Positions 7,253 to 15,835 of a stretch of DNA of 35,322 nucleotides are shown here, piece by piece; position 1 is the stretch's first letter, and each line of letters starts with the position of its first letter. The notes under the pieces were generated by a model. It worked only from the letters and a program-made list of their open reading frames with translations. It made no database searches and was not told the DNA's origin. The stretch is from the NCBI RefSeq assembly GCF_000468015.1, contig NZ_KI260295.1:1-35322 (forward strand). The letters run 5' to 3'. A program made the translations under genes and the position numbers. This stretch comes from Ruminococcus callidus ATCC 27760 (GTDB taxonomy: Bacteria > Bacillota > Clostridia > Oscillospirales > Ruminococcaceae).

Positions 7253-8332
7253 TTACAACACCAGCAGCTGCTTCGGTGCTTTCGTCAGATTCTCGCAGCC
7301 ATTCTCCCGAATGACTACAAAATCCTCGATACGAACGCCGAATTCGCCGGACAGGTAAATGCCCGGTTCCACTGTGACTACATTTCCGGCTTCCAGTTTG
7401 GTCTGTGTCGCCGGCGAAGCGTTGGGGAATTCGTGAATTTCCAAGCCAACGCCGTGCCCCAGCGAATGCCCGAAAGCATCGCCGTAGCCGGCTTCGTCAA
7501 TAATGTCCCGTGCCAGCTTGTCCATCTCTCTGCCGGTGATGCCCGGCTTTGCCCCGTCAATGCCGGCAGCCTGTGCTTTCAGCACAATGTTATAGACCTG
7601 CTGCATCTTTTCGCTGGGCTGTCCCACGCAGACGGTACGGGTCATGTCGCTGTGATAGCCGTCTACCATTGCACCGTAATCCATCAGCACAAAGTCGCCG
7701 TCCTGAATGATTCGCTGTGCAGAGGGTACACCGTGGGGCATGGAGGTAGCACTTCCTGCCAGTGCAATGGTGGGGAACGATTCACCCTCGGAGCCGTGCT
7801 CCATCATGGTCTGGTTCAGGCGGAGCATTACGTCCCGTTCCGAGATGCCAGCCCGCAGGAAATTACAGATGTCCGCAAAGGCGATCTCTGCGATTCGCTG
7901 TGCCTTTCGAATCTTGTCGATCTCGGCTTCTGTTTTCACTGTGCGGCACGCGAAAATGGCACGGCTCAGGGCATCGCTCTGATCCAGCTGCACCTGATTC
8001 CCCAGCTGCTGTTTCAGCTTGAAGAACTGACTCAAGGTCATGGTCATCGACTCCACAGACAGGGTGCGGGCGTTGTGTTTCCGGAGCAGTTCCCGAATTT
8101 GTTCATACAGGTCGTGCTGTTCCAGAACGGTGCAATTTTTCACGCATTCCCGTGCTTTTTCAATATACCGGAAATCAATGATCAGATACGCCCCGTCGCG
8201 GAAGCAGAGCACTGTTCCCGCGGAGGACTGCATACCGGTGAGATACCGGCGGTTGACATCAGACTGGATCAAAGCCGCATCGGTTCCTGCCGGCAGCTTC
8301 TGCATCAGAGTTTCCATACGCTTTTGCATCAT
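7253..8332 (-). CDS. M24-family Xaa-Pro aminopeptidase/dipeptidase
   Basis: A 359-residue metallopeptidase that should remove N-terminal residues next to proline or cleave Xaa-Pro dipeptides. The N-terminal creatinase-like domain (about 1-130) precedes the pita-bread catalytic domain. All five expected metal ligands are visible: D218 (MDYG), D229 (HSDMTR), H293 (GHGVG), E322 (VEPG) and E336 (RIED). The length fits the aminopeptidase P/PepQ-like proteins of Firmicutes, which I cannot separate by sequence alone. There are two adjacent ATG codons; the first (8332) is better placed from the GGGAG site. It follows aroQ by 15 bases in the same operon. Confidence 0.93.
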   Translation of the reverse strand: MMQKRMETLMQKLPAGTDAALIQSDVNRRYLTGMQSSAGTVLCFRDGAYLIIDFRYIEKARECVKNCTVLEQHDLYEQIRELLRKHNARTLSVESMTMTLSQFFKLKQQLGNQVQLDQSDALSRAIFACRTVKTEAEIDKIRKAQRIAEIAFADICNFLRAGISERDVMLRLNQTMMEHGSEGESFPTIALAGSATSMPHGVPSAQRIIQDGDFVLMDYGAMVDGYHSDMTRTVCVGQPSEKMQQVYNIVLKAQAAGIDGAKPGITGREMDKLARDIIDEAGYGDAFGHSLGHGVGLEIHEFPNASPATQTKLEAGNVVTVEPGIYLSGEFGVRIEDFVVIRENGCENLTKAPKQLLVL

Positions 8333-8347
8333 GACAAGCCATCTCCC

Positions 8348-8779
8348 TTACATCTCTGAAAGTGCCTGCAATGCCAGAAAATAGCCGTTAATGCCAAATC
8401 CGGCAATGGTTCCGGCACAAACCGGACTGAGCACCGAGTGAGAACGGAACTCGTCCCGTGCATAGATATTGCTGATATGTACTTCCACGCAGGGAATGCG
8501 AATATCGTGAATGGCATCATGAATGGCATAGCTGTAGTGGGTATAAGCTCCCGCATTGATGATTACGCCGTCAAACGTGGTGCGTGCCGCATGCAGCTTA
8601 TCAATGATCGCTCCCTCGTGGTTGGACTGGAAGATCTCACACTCCAGTCCCAGTCCCTCTGCCCTGCTCAGAATCATACGGTTCAGGTCGGCAAATGTGG
8701 TATTGCCGTAAACGCCCGGTTCCCGTTCACCCAGCAGGTTCAGGTTCGGTCCGTGAATGACCAGTACTTTTTGCATCAT
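8348..8779 (-). CDS. aroQ: Type II 3-dehydroquinate dehydratase
   Basis: A 143-residue enzyme that dehydrates 3-dehydroquinate to 3-dehydroshikimate in the shikimate pathway. The family blocks are clear: HGPNLNLLGEREPGVYG with the catalytic Y24, NHEGAIID, INAGAYTHYSYAIHDA, and HISNIYARDEFR with the catalytic histidine. Length matches the dodecameric type II enzyme. The ATG lies one base past the yqeG stop, with AAGGAG inside the yqeG end. In Firmicutes aroQ is often placed before the M24 peptidase and efp, as here. Confidence 0.98.
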   Translation of the reverse strand: MMQKVLVIHGPNLNLLGEREPGVYGNTTFADLNRMILSRAEGLGLECEIFQSNHEGAIIDKLHAARTTFDGVIINAGAYTHYSYAIHDAIHDIRIPCVEVHISNIYARDEFRSHSVLSPVCAGTIAGFGINGYFLALQALSEM

Positions 8780-8780
8780 G

Positions 8781-9287
8781 TCAGTTCAGCTCCTTGTTTT
8801 CTTCATATATCTTTTTCGGCAGAAATGGGATTTCCATTCGCCGCTTGAATCGGAAAAATCTCGTTTTCTCCATTTCCATGGGAAAGACAAAAATGCAGGG
8901 CACACCAAACAGATTTGCCCCCAGCACATCGGTGAAGATCTGATCTCCCACAGCAGCCACTTCTTTACGGGACAGTCCCATTTTCTGCACTGCCTCCCGA
9001 TAGCCTTTCGTCAGCGGCTTTTTTCCCTCGCAGACGAAGTCCAGCCCCAGTCGTTTGGCAAAAGGTTCCACACGGGGCGGGTGGTTGTTGGACACCAGAC
9101 ACAGCGAGATCCCCGCCGCCTGCATGCCTGCCACCCATGCTTCCACGCCGGCAGCCGGCACCGGATTATCGTGTGTTGTCAGCGTGTTGTCAATATCCAG
9201 CAATAGTCCGCACACGCCCAGCTTTTCCAACAACTGGGGCGTGATGTCACACACACTGCGTAATGCAATTTTTGCACGAAACAGCAT
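8781..9287 (-). CDS. yqeG: YqeG-family HAD (IIIA) phosphatase
   Basis: A 168-residue HAD-superfamily phosphatase. Motif I is LLLDIDNTL with nucleophile D31 and D33, motif II is LVSNN, and motif III/IV is near GKKPLTKGY and VGDQIFTDVLGAN. This family is related to phosphatidylglycerolphosphate phosphatase and is widespread in Firmicutes; its substrate here is not known. I chose the ATG at 9287, preceded by AAAGGAGGAG, giving the usual family length. The open frame runs further upstream but crosses the rpsU terminator, so the longer form is unlikely. The gene ends one base before aroQ. Confidence 0.92.
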   Translation of the reverse strand: MLFRAKIALRSVCDITPQLLEKLGVCGLLLDIDNTLTTHDNPVPAAGVEAWVAGMQAAGISLCLVSNNHPPRVEPFAKRLGLDFVCEGKKPLTKGYREAVQKMGLSRKEVAAVGDQIFTDVLGANLFGVPCIFVFPMEMEKTRFFRFKRRMEIPFLPKKIYEENKELN

Positions 9288-9354
9288 TGCTTCTCCTCCT
9301 TTCGGCAAATCTTCGCGATGCTCCGCCTTACAGCGTGCCTTCAGTGTTTCCTTC

Positions 9355-9360
9355 ATTATA
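9355..9360 (-). promoter_or_regulatory. Possible -10 element for yqeG
   Basis: TATAAT on the minus strand lies about 70 bases before the yqeG start and just past the rpsU terminator. No good -35 stands 16-18 bases upstream, so this is a weak call. Confidence 0.3.
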
Positions 9361-9404
9361 CGTCTTTTTTCCCGCCGGAAATGTCGAATCTCCGTTTCTT
9401 TCCA

Positions 9405-9439
9405 CAAAAAAACGGGCACACTCTTGTCAAGTGTGCCCG
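9405..9439 (-). terminator. Intrinsic terminator of rpsU
   Basis: A 10-bp perfect, GC-rich stem (9413-9422 with 9430-9439) and a 7-base loop are followed on the minus strand by seven U residues. It begins 26 bases past the rpsU stop. Confidence 0.93.
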
Positions 9440-9465
9440 CCTGCTGTGTATCGCAATACTTTTTA

Positions 9466-9639
9466 TTAATACTTGCGCTTACGAGCAGCTTCAGACTTCT
9501 TCTTACGCTTTACTGAAGGCTTTTCGTAATGCTCTCTCTTACGAACTTCAGCGATAACGCCGTCCTTCGCACAAGATCTCTTAAACCGCTTCAGTGCGGT
9601 GTCCAAAGACTCGTTCTTACCAACGCGAACTTCTGCCAC
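9466..9639 (-). CDS. rpsU: 30S ribosomal protein S21
   Basis: A 57-residue, very basic protein reading [16 protein letters not shown] at the start and ending SEAARKRKY, a full match to S21. The start codon is GTG at 9639, with GGGAGGG eight bases upstream. The TAA of a 17-codon upstream reading frame stands directly before the GTG. The gene is transcribed alone between its own promoter and terminator, separately from the operons on both sides. Confidence 0.97.
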   Translation of the reverse strand: MAEVRVGKNESLDTALKRFKRSCAKDGVIAEVRKREHYEKPSVKRKKKSEAARKRKY

Positions 9640-9693
9640 TTACATTTCCCTCCCTTTGCCGCTACGGCAGAGGCTAATCTTCCGTCTAACCAT
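9640..9693 (-). other. Possible 17-residue upstream reading frame in the rpsU leader
   Basis: A small frame (MVRRKISLCRSGKGREM) ends in a TAA that abuts the rpsU GTG. It lacks a good Shine-Dalgarno, so it may be chance. If translated it would couple ribosomes to the rpsU start. Confidence 0.2.
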
Positions 9694-9796
9694 AATACAG
9701 CCAAACTTCTGATTTATACCACCAACAATCCCTTTCGGGAACATCGGGTATCAGCTTAACCTTTTTCGCTGCAAACTATATTTTGCAATATGATTT

Positions 9797-9825
9797 ATTG
9801 TACCACATATTGCAGAATTTGTCAA
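9797..9825 (-). promoter_or_regulatory. Sigma-A-type promoter of rpsU
   Basis: TTGACA (9820-9825) and TACAAT (9797-9802) are 17 bases apart on the minus strand, near consensus. The leader is about 150 bases, longer than needed, and contains short stems such as TGCCGTAGCGGCA near 9658-9670. The promoter begins about 30 bases past the leuS stop, with no clear leuS terminator between. Confidence 0.88.
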
Positions 9826-9853
9826 GGGTTTTTTCTGCAAACTTAGAAATTTG

Positions 9854-12268
9854 TTATTTTACCACAAAATTCACAAGTTTCTTTGGTACATATATTTGCT
9901 TTATGATTGTTTTCCCTGCGGTAGCTTCCATTATTTTTGTATCTGCCGCAGCCTGCTCCAGAACGGCTTCCTTTTCCGCATCTGCCGGAATATTCATTTT
10001 GGTCTTGACCTTGCCGTTGATCTGTACCACGATCTCGATCATATCATCCACGCACAGAGCCTCGTCATAAGTCACCCATTCCTGTTCGCTGAGCACGCCT
10101 TCACAGCCGATCAGCTGATACAGTTCCTCAGAAACGTGCGGTGCAAACGGATACAGCAGTACCAGCAGATCGCGGAATTCCTTTCTGGTGATCGAACCTG
10201 CATCGTAAATGTCATTCAGCAGTGTCATCATGGCAGCGATCGCGGTATTGAACTTCATGGATTCAATATCCTCGGAAACCTTCTTAATGGTCTTGTGCAT
10301 CTTGGAACGCAGTGCATCGCTGTAGCTGTCGCTGTCTGTTACCTTATCCTGCAATGCCCAGATACGGTCTACAAAACGCTTGCAGCCCTTGACGCTGCTG
10401 TCGCTCCACGGAGCAGCCTTTTCATAGTCGCCCATGAACAGCACGTACAGACGCAGCACGTCTGCACCGTAGACATCGACAACATCATTCGGGTCTACCA
10501 CGTTGCCTCTGGACTTGGACATCTTTTCACCGTCCGGTCCGAGGATCAGCCCCTGTGCAGTACGCTTTGCATAGGGCTCCGAAGTCGGCACCAGATCCAG
10601 ATCGTACAGGAACTTGTGCCAGAAACGGGAGTAGATCATATGGCGGGTCACGTGTTCCATACCGCCGTTGTACCAGTCAACCGGCATCCAGTACTTCAGG
10701 GCTTCCTGCGATGCGAATTCCTTGTCGTTATGGGGATCACAGTAACGGAGGAAGTACCACGAAGAACCTGCCCACTGAGGCATAGTGTCGGTTTCCCGTC
10801 TTGCTGCCGCACCGCACTTCGGGCACTTGCAGTTGACGAACGATTCGATCTTTGCCAGCGGGCTTTCGCCGTCCTTGCCGGGTTCGAAATTCTCTACCGG
10901 CGGCAGACGCAGCGGCAGCTGGTCATAGGGTACCGGCACCATGCCGCACTTCGGGCAGTACACGATGGGGATCGGTTCGCCCCAGTAACGCTGACGGTTG
11001 AACGCCCAGTCCTTCATCTTGTACTGTACGCCCTTTTCGCCGCAGCCCTTTTCTGCCAGCACTTCCAGCATCTTCGCAATGGCATCTTTCTTGTTGGTGA
11101 TGCCGTTGAGGATACCGGAGTTCACCATTTCACCGTCACCGGTATAGGCTTCCTTAGAGATGTCGCCGCCCTTGATGACTTCGATAATATCGATGCCGAA
11201 CTTCTTGGCGAAATCATAGTCACGGGTATCGTGTGCCGGCACTGCCATAATGGCACCGGTACCATAACCCATCATAACATAGTCGGAAATGTAGATCGGA
11301 ATCTCCTTGCCGGTAACAGGATTGATGCCGGTCAGTCCGTCGATCTTGACACCAGTCTTATCCTTTACCAACTGTGTCCGTTCAAACTCGCTCTTTTTCG
11401 CACATTCCGTTTTGTATGCGTCCAGTTCTGCAATATTGGCAATGCTGTCGCGGTACTTCTGAATGATCGGGTGCTCCGGAGCAATAACCATAAAGGTGAC
11501 ACCGTACAGGGTATCCGGACGGGTGGTATAGATCCGCAGCTTTTCGTCTGCGTGTTCCTTGACAGCGAAGTTGACAAATGCACCGGTAGACTTGCCGATC
11601 CAGTTCTGCTGCTGGAGTTTGACATTCGGCAGATAGTCCACTTCTTCCAGACCCTGCAGCAGCTTGTCTGCATACTCGGTGATCCGCAGATACCAGACTT
11701 CCTTGGTCTTCTGGACGATCTCGCTGTGACAAATGTCGCACTTGCCGCCCTGTGAGTCCTCGTTGGACAGGACTACCTTACAGCTGGGGCAGTAGTTGAC
11801 CAGTGTCTTGTCGCGGAATGCCAGTCCCTTTTCGAACATCTTCAGGAAGATCCACTGTGTCCACTTGTAGTATTTTTCGTCAGTGGTATCGATCACTCTC
11901 GACCAGTCGAAAGAGAAGCCGACACGCTTGAGTTGTCCGGTGAATTTGACGATATTGTCATCGGTGACCTTCCGCGGGTGTACGCCGGTCTTGATCGCGG
12001 TATTCTCTGTCGGCAGACCATAAGCATCGAAGCCGATAGGAAACAGCACGTTGTAGCCCTGCATGCGGCGTTTCCGGCTGACAACTTCCAGACCGGAATA
12101 TGCCTTGATGTGTCCGACATGCATGCCGTGACCGGAGGGATACGGGAACTCTACCAGTGCGTAGAACTTCGGCTTGGTGTGATCCTCGCTCGCACGGAAC
12201 GAGCCGTGCTCTTCCCAATACTTCTGCCACTTTGGTTCGACAGAGGCAAAATCATATTTGTTGCTCAT
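9854..12268 (-). CDS. leuS: Leucyl-tRNA synthetase
   Basis: An 804-residue class I aminoacyl-tRNA synthetase that charges tRNA-Leu. The HIGH-type motif is HGMHVGH at 47-53 within PYPSGHGMHVGH, and the KMSKS loop is intact near residue 581 (GEKMSKSRGN). Between them lie the CP1 editing domain (VMMGYGTGAIMAVPAHDTRD) and zinc-like cysteine pairs (CPSC, CDIC, CPKC). Length and order match bacterial LeuRS. It is the last gene of the nadD-yqeK-LCP-rsfS group. I saw no T-box leader; an upstream gene ends only 26 bases away, so control is probably through the operon. Confidence 0.99.
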   Translation of the reverse strand: MSNKYDFASVEPKWQKYWEEHGSFRASEDHTKPKFYALVEFPYPSGHGMHVGHIKAYSGLEVVSRKRRMQGYNVLFPIGFDAYGLPTENTAIKTGVHPRKVTDDNIVKFTGQLKRVGFSFDWSRVIDTTDEKYYKWTQWIFLKMFEKGLAFRDKTLVNYCPSCKVVLSNEDSQGGKCDICHSEIVQKTKEVWYLRITEYADKLLQGLEEVDYLPNVKLQQQNWIGKSTGAFVNFAVKEHADEKLRIYTTRPDTLYGVTFMVIAPEHPIIQKYRDSIANIAELDAYKTECAKKSEFERTQLVKDKTGVKIDGLTGINPVTGKEIPIYISDYVMMGYGTGAIMAVPAHDTRDYDFAKKFGIDIIEVIKGGDISKEAYTGDGEMVNSGILNGITNKKDAIAKMLEVLAEKGCGEKGVQYKMKDWAFNRQRYWGEPIPIVYCPKCGMVPVPYDQLPLRLPPVENFEPGKDGESPLAKIESFVNCKCPKCGAAARRETDTMPQWAGSSWYFLRYCDPHNDKEFASQEALKYWMPVDWYNGGMEHVTRHMIYSRFWHKFLYDLDLVPTSEPYAKRTAQGLILGPDGEKMSKSRGNVVDPNDVVDVYGADVLRLYVLFMGDYEKAAPWSDSSVKGCKRFVDRIWALQDKVTDSDSYSDALRSKMHKTIKKVSEDIESMKFNTAIAAMMTLLNDIYDAGSITRKEFRDLLVLLYPFAPHVSEELYQLIGCEGVLSEQEWVTYDEALCVDDMIEIVVQINGKVKTKMNIPADAEKEAVLEQAAADTKIMEATAGKTIIKQIYVPKKLVNFVVK

Positions 12269-12294
12269 GTATTTATCATTCCTTTGAATATAAT

Positions 12295-12621
12295 TTACTT
12301 ACCGAAAAATGCCTTGACATTCTTTTCAAACACCAGCACGGCTGCTGCACCCAGATCCAGCAGTCCTTCCAGCAGATAGATCCACTGGCTGCCCAGATTG
12401 CTGATATTGCTCCCCACATGCATCAGGAACATCAGTGCCAGAAAAACGGCGACAATGTAATTGATGTAGGGAACGCGGTTCAGCATCAGCACCAATGCCA
12501 CAACGCTTACAATCAGCATCACCAGATTCGACATGCTGAACCCCAAAATCAGGTTCAGAGCACCCTTGATGATAAGATACAGTCCGATCCCGAATACCCA
12601 TTTTCTTCCTGTGGTTTCCAT
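12295..12621 (-). CDS. Small membrane protein, function unknown
   Basis: A 108-residue protein with four probable membrane helices (about residues 9-27, 30-47, 53-71 and 77-97) and short polar ends. The start METTGRKWVFGIGLYLIIKG follows AAAGGA; a longer frame runs into rsfS and lacks such a site. I do not recognise the family with confidence; the fold resembles small DUF-type four-helix membrane proteins of Firmicutes. It stands between rsfS and leuS and is probably co-transcribed with both. That position says nothing certain about its job. Confidence 0.7.
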   Translation of the reverse strand: METTGRKWVFGIGLYLIIKGALNLILGFSMSNLVMLIVSVVALVLMLNRVPYINYIVAVFLALMFLMHVGSNISNLGSQWIYLLEGLLDLGAAAVLVFEKNVKAFFGK

Positions 12622-12638
12622 GATACCAAATCCTTTCC

Positions 12639-12658
12639 TGTTGTGCGGTATGCTCTTA
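12639..12658 (-). repeat. Stop-codon-linked repeat copy after rsfS
   Basis: The minus strand reads TAAGAGCATACCGCACAACA from the rsfS stop, matching the smc copy with small changes. There is no second arm before the next gene's Shine-Dalgarno, so this is a half copy. Confidence 0.45.
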
Positions 12659-13027
12659 CGCAATGCCGTTTGGCTTTGTCCACTGAGAAATGTCTACCGG
12701 TTCCCCGTCTGCCCACAGACGTTCCAGCTGGTAGAATTCCCGTGTGTCCTTGCAGAACACGTGTACGATAATATCGGCATAGTCCAGCACCACCCAGTTG
12801 GAGCCGTTTCCGCGGCCCTCGCGGTGCAGCGGTTCTACGCCTTTTTCCGACAGCTGATATTCCACTTCATCTGCCAGTGTCCGTGTGTGGGTGGTACTGG
12901 TACCATTGGCGATAATGAAGTAATCACCCAGAATGGTCAGGTCATGCACCCGAAGCACCTGAATATCTTCGGCACGCTTGCTGTCCAGTGCTTTTACAAT
13001 GATTTCCAAAATTTCCTGCTGCGTCAT
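12656..13027 (-). CDS. rsfS: Ribosomal silencing factor RsfS
   Basis: A 123-residue protein of the RsfS/Iojap family, which binds ribosomal protein L14 and blocks joining of 30S and 50S subunits. The core reads LTILGDYFIIANGTS, EPLHREGRGNGSNWVVLDYADIIVHVF and REFYQLERLW, all strong family marks. The ATG at 13027 follows GAAAGGA. The neighbours nadD, yqeK, LCP and leuS are the usual Firmicutes context. The C-terminus runs straight into a dispersed-repeat copy. Confidence 0.96.
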   Translation of the reverse strand: MTQQEILEIIVKALDSKRAEDIQVLRVHDLTILGDYFIIANGTSTTHTRTLADEVEYQLSEKGVEPLHREGRGNGSNWVVLDYADIIVHVFCKDTREFYQLERLWADGEPVDISQWTKPNGIA

Positions 13028-13046
13028 ATTTGTTCCTTTCTCATTC

Positions 13047-14291
13047 TTATTGTGCTCCGTCATTGCTGTCGCCCTTGTTGATGTCGCCGAGATTTTCCTG
13101 TGTGTCATCATAATCTCTTGCCAGATACTCGCCCTCCGGCACCAGTTCCACAATGGTGCTTTCCTCCGGATAGATCTCGTTCTGATAGGGGCGGAAATAC
13201 TGGTTCAGCAGATCCACAGTTGCAGACTTGTGAATAGAATACACCGACTGGGAAGAGCCGTCCCCCGGATAGTAAGTTGCTCCTTCTCCCGGCACCATAA
13301 ACACGTTGACATTGTCCATAGTCAGACGCTGTGAGGCAAAGTCTGCCACCATGCTGATCTGTTCCAGCGACAGATCGGTAGCGATCCACTGATTCTTATA
13401 GATCTTCTGCATGGCACTCATCAGTTCCGTCTGGCTCATGTTCAGCATTTTCTCCATTGCTGCTGCAAGGAAGATCCGCTGTGCCTTAACACGTCCGATG
13501 TCCCCTTCGGCATAGCCGTGGCGGAACCGGACAAACCATTCGGACTGCTGACCGTTCAGAGTCTGTTCTCCTGCCGGCAGGATCTTATCTGCTTCATAGG
13601 TGATCTGCTCCGGCAGCGTAATGGGAATGCCGCCGACAGAATCCACGATATTGGCAATATCCACGCAGTTCAGTTTCACATAAGCATCGACATAGATGCA
13701 GAAGTTTTCCTGAATGGCATTGACCACACGCTGGATCGGTGTTACACCAGTTTCCTGTCCGCTGTGATAAATGCTGTTGAACTTTGTGGTGGAATAGGAA
13801 GCATAATCCGGCATGTAGGAGTCACGGGGAATTTGCAGAATGTTCATGCTGCCTGCTATCAGGTCGAACTGCAATACCCAGTCTACATCAGACAATTCGC
13901 CGCTTTCGTCCATGCCCAGAAACAGGATGGTATACTGTCCCTCAATGGTCTGCTCCAAATCCAATCCGTCATTTACATCCGAATCCAGATCGCTTTTCAG
14001 GTTCAGTGCCGCATCGTTAGAGTCCACCTTTGCCAGCGTACCCTCCTTATCTACCAGCGGCTGCCACAGTTTCCAGTACTTCATGATCGAAACCTGCTGG
14101 GTGGTCAAGGTCGTTCCTTCCAGCTTTTTAAAGTTGATGATCGGTGCATTCAGGACCATCAGCAGGATCAGCACAACGCTGACTATGATTGCCGCAATCA
14201 TAACAGCAATATCCCGCGGGCTGTTTTTCTTTCGTTTTCTGGGGGCATAGTAGCCGTGTTCATCTGAGTAGTTTTTTCTGCTCATCTGCAA
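13047..14291 (-). CDS. LytR-CpsA-Psr (LCP) family cell-wall protein
   Basis: A 414-residue protein with a basic cytoplasmic start, one membrane helix (about 28-48) and an extracellular LCP domain. Members transfer wall teichoic acid, capsule or other glycopolymers from lipid carriers to peptidoglycan. LCP blocks are seen at YTILFLGMDESGE, FDLIAGSMNILQIPRDSYM, KLNCVDIANIVDSVGGIPITLP and WFVRFRHGYAEGDIGRVKAQR, which hold the conserved Asp and Arg residues. The C-terminal tail is acidic. The start is TTG at 14291 with GGAAGG seven bases upstream; an ATG two codons later is the alternative. It begins three bases past the yqeK stop. Confidence 0.92.
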   Translation of the reverse strand: MQMSRKNYSDEHGYYAPRKRKKNSPRDIAVMIAAIIVSVVLILLMVLNAPIINFKKLEGTTLTTQQVSIMKYWKLWQPLVDKEGTLAKVDSNDAALNLKSDLDSDVNDGLDLEQTIEGQYTILFLGMDESGELSDVDWVLQFDLIAGSMNILQIPRDSYMPDYASYSTTKFNSIYHSGQETGVTPIQRVVNAIQENFCIYVDAYVKLNCVDIANIVDSVGGIPITLPEQITYEADKILPAGEQTLNGQQSEWFVRFRHGYAEGDIGRVKAQRIFLAAAMEKMLNMSQTELMSAMQKIYKNQWIATDLSLEQISMVADFASQRLTMDNVNVFMVPGEGATYYPGDGSSQSVYSIHKSATVDLLNQYFRPYQNEIYPEESTIVELVPEGEYLARDYDDTQENLGDINKGDSNDGAQ

Positions 14292-14294
14292 TAA

Positions 14295-14879
14295 TCATCC
14301 TTCCTGCTGTTGCAGCTCCGTTAAAACTTCGTTGTAGGCTTCTACTGTGTGATGCGGGATCAGTGCTTCCCGCCGCACCAGCTTTATCAGGGAATATTTC
14401 AGGGCATATGCCATGCCTGCATTGAGGCTTTCTGCTGCCTTTTCCCGCATCACGTCCACATCGGGATAATCCCGTTCCGCAGAGATCATATCTGCCAGAT
14501 AGACGATCTTTTCCAGATTGGACATGCCGGCTCTGCCCACGGTGTGAAACCGTACTGCATGCAGCACATCTTCATCAGTCACACCGAATTTCGTCCGCAG
14601 CAGCTCCGCACCGGCGATGCCGTGCCAGACCTTGAATGCCTTGCGTTCTTCCATGCACACGTCCATAGAGGACTGCATCATCAGCGTGTACTGTACGTCT
14701 TCCGGTTCTTCCTTGCAAATATCGTGTACCAGACCGGCAAAACGGGCGGTTTCCACATCTGTGCCGCCGAATTTCTTTGCCAGCATCACACTGGCCTCCG
14801 AAACATTTTTGGAATGGATATAGCGTTTTTGCGAAAGACGGGCTTTCAGATACTCGTCATATTGCTCCAGTGACTCCAT
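14295..14879 (-). CDS. yqeK: YqeK-type HD-domain nucleotide hydrolase
   Basis: A 194-residue HD-superfamily protein. The metal-binding residues include H22 (YIHSKNV), H52-D53 (LVHDICKE) and the later H and D motifs (WHGIAGAE, AVRFHTVG, YLADMI). Members hydrolyse diadenosine tetraphosphate symmetrically to two ADP. The gene follows nadD, as in Bacillus and many Clostridia, and precedes the LCP gene by three bases. The ATG has AAAGGAG about twelve bases upstream, a somewhat long spacing. Confidence 0.93.
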   Translation of the reverse strand: MESLEQYDEYLKARLSQKRYIHSKNVSEASVMLAKKFGGTDVETARFAGLVHDICKEEPEDVQYTLMMQSSMDVCMEERKAFKVWHGIAGAELLRTKFGVTDEDVLHAVRFHTVGRAGMSNLEKIVYLADMISAERDYPDVDVMREKAAESLNAGMAYALKYSLIKLVRREALIPHHTVEAYNEVLTELQQQEG

Positions 14880-14911
14880 GAAAAATGTGAGCTCCTTTCC
14901 TCGGGAACATC

Positions 14912-15511
14912 TTATGCATATAAATTATGAGATACTATATATTGTACTACTTTTTGCGGTAAATAGCAAGAAAAATCTGCATGATTTTTTCGATTCCTGC
15001 GAATTTTTGTAGAAGATACCGTGCAAACCTCAGCAGGACACAAAAAAATTTTGCCATATTGCAATAAAAATGCTCTCTGTGCCTCCAGTTCCGCCATGTC
15101 CCCGTCCATGCGGGACACCACGCCCAGTGCTGCCATTTCCAGAATCTCTTGCCAGCAGTGCCACTTCGGAAATGACAGGAACATATCGCTGCCCACCAGC
15201 AGCACCAGTTCTGCTTCGGGATACCGGTTCCGGAACAGCCGCACGGTGTCCACGGTATAGCTGACACCGGCACGTTCCAGTTCGCAGCCGTCTACCGTGC
15301 AAAAGGGCAGCGTTTCCGCCGCCAGACGGCACATCGCCAGACGGTCTGCACCGGAAGCCATGTCCGGATTCTGCTGCTTGAACGGCGACACATTGGCGGG
15401 GATCAGCACCACCTGATCCAGCCCCAGACTTTCCCTGGCAGTCTGTGCCAGATGCAGGTGCCCGTTGTGAATGGGGTTAAAGCTGCCGCCAAACAATCCG
15501 ATTCGCTGCAT
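14912..15511 (-). CDS. nadD: Nicotinate-nucleotide adenylyltransferase
   Basis: A 199-residue nucleotidyltransferase that makes deamido-NAD from nicotinate mononucleotide and ATP. The N-terminal GGSFNPIHNGH (8-18) is the phosphate-binding (T/H)XGH-type motif, followed by VLIPANVSPFK, and the C-terminal SSTKIR matches the ISSTXXR motif. The segment after it (RNRKNHADFSCYLPQKVVQYI) is less regular than usual but keeps the YLP-V-YI pattern. The ATG overlaps the yhbY stop by one base (TGATG). Confidence 0.95.
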   Translation of the reverse strand: MQRIGLFGGSFNPIHNGHLHLAQTARESLGLDQVVLIPANVSPFKQQNPDMASGADRLAMCRLAAETLPFCTVDGCELERAGVSYTVDTVRLFRNRYPEAELVLLVGSDMFLSFPKWHCWQEILEMAALGVVSRMDGDMAELEAQRAFLLQYGKIFLCPAEVCTVSSTKIRRNRKNHADFSCYLPQKVVQYIVSHNLYA

Positions 15512-15798
15512 CAGAATTTAATGACCGGTTCTTTCGGATTCCGCTTGAACAGAACCAGCCGGCTGCCGATGACCTGTACCACATCGGATTCCGTCTTTTC
15601 CGACAGTTCCTCTGCGGCTTCACGGGCACTCAGCGGACAGTTGTCCAGTACGTGGATCTTGATGAGTTCCCGTTTCCGCAGAGCATCGCTGACCTGCTGC
15701 ACCAGTGTATCGCTGATACCGCCTTTTCCCACCTGAAAAATGGTTTCGTATGTGCTGGCGATGCCCCGCAGAGTCGCCCGTTGTTTACTTGTCAACAT
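15511..15798 (-). CDS. yhbY: YhbY-family RNA-binding (CRM) protein
   Basis: A 95-residue CRM-domain protein associated with assembly of the large ribosomal subunit. The family core includes LRGIASTYETIFQVGKGGISD, ELIKIHVLDNCP and VQVIGSRLVLFKRN. The ATG at 15798 follows AAGGAG at a normal spacing; a TTG one codon earlier is possible. It is the usual neighbour of nadD in Firmicutes and overlaps it by one base. Confidence 0.95.
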   Translation of the reverse strand: MLTSKQRATLRGIASTYETIFQVGKGGISDTLVQQVSDALRKRELIKIHVLDNCPLSAREAAEELSEKTESDVVQVIGSRLVLFKRNPKEPVIKF

Positions 15799-15835
15799 CA
15801 ATTTTTCTCCTTAATCATTTTTATGAGCTTTGAAT

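Noticed and set aside
9851-11755. A 634-codon open frame on the plus strand
   Set aside because: Antisense shadow of leuS; no domain, no promoter or ribosome site, and low-complexity composition.
14945-14965. A further copy of the dispersed repeat core in nadD
   Set aside because: A TACCGCAAAAAG string occurs within the YLPQKVVQYI coding part, which fits the normal NadD C-terminus, so it is probably chance.
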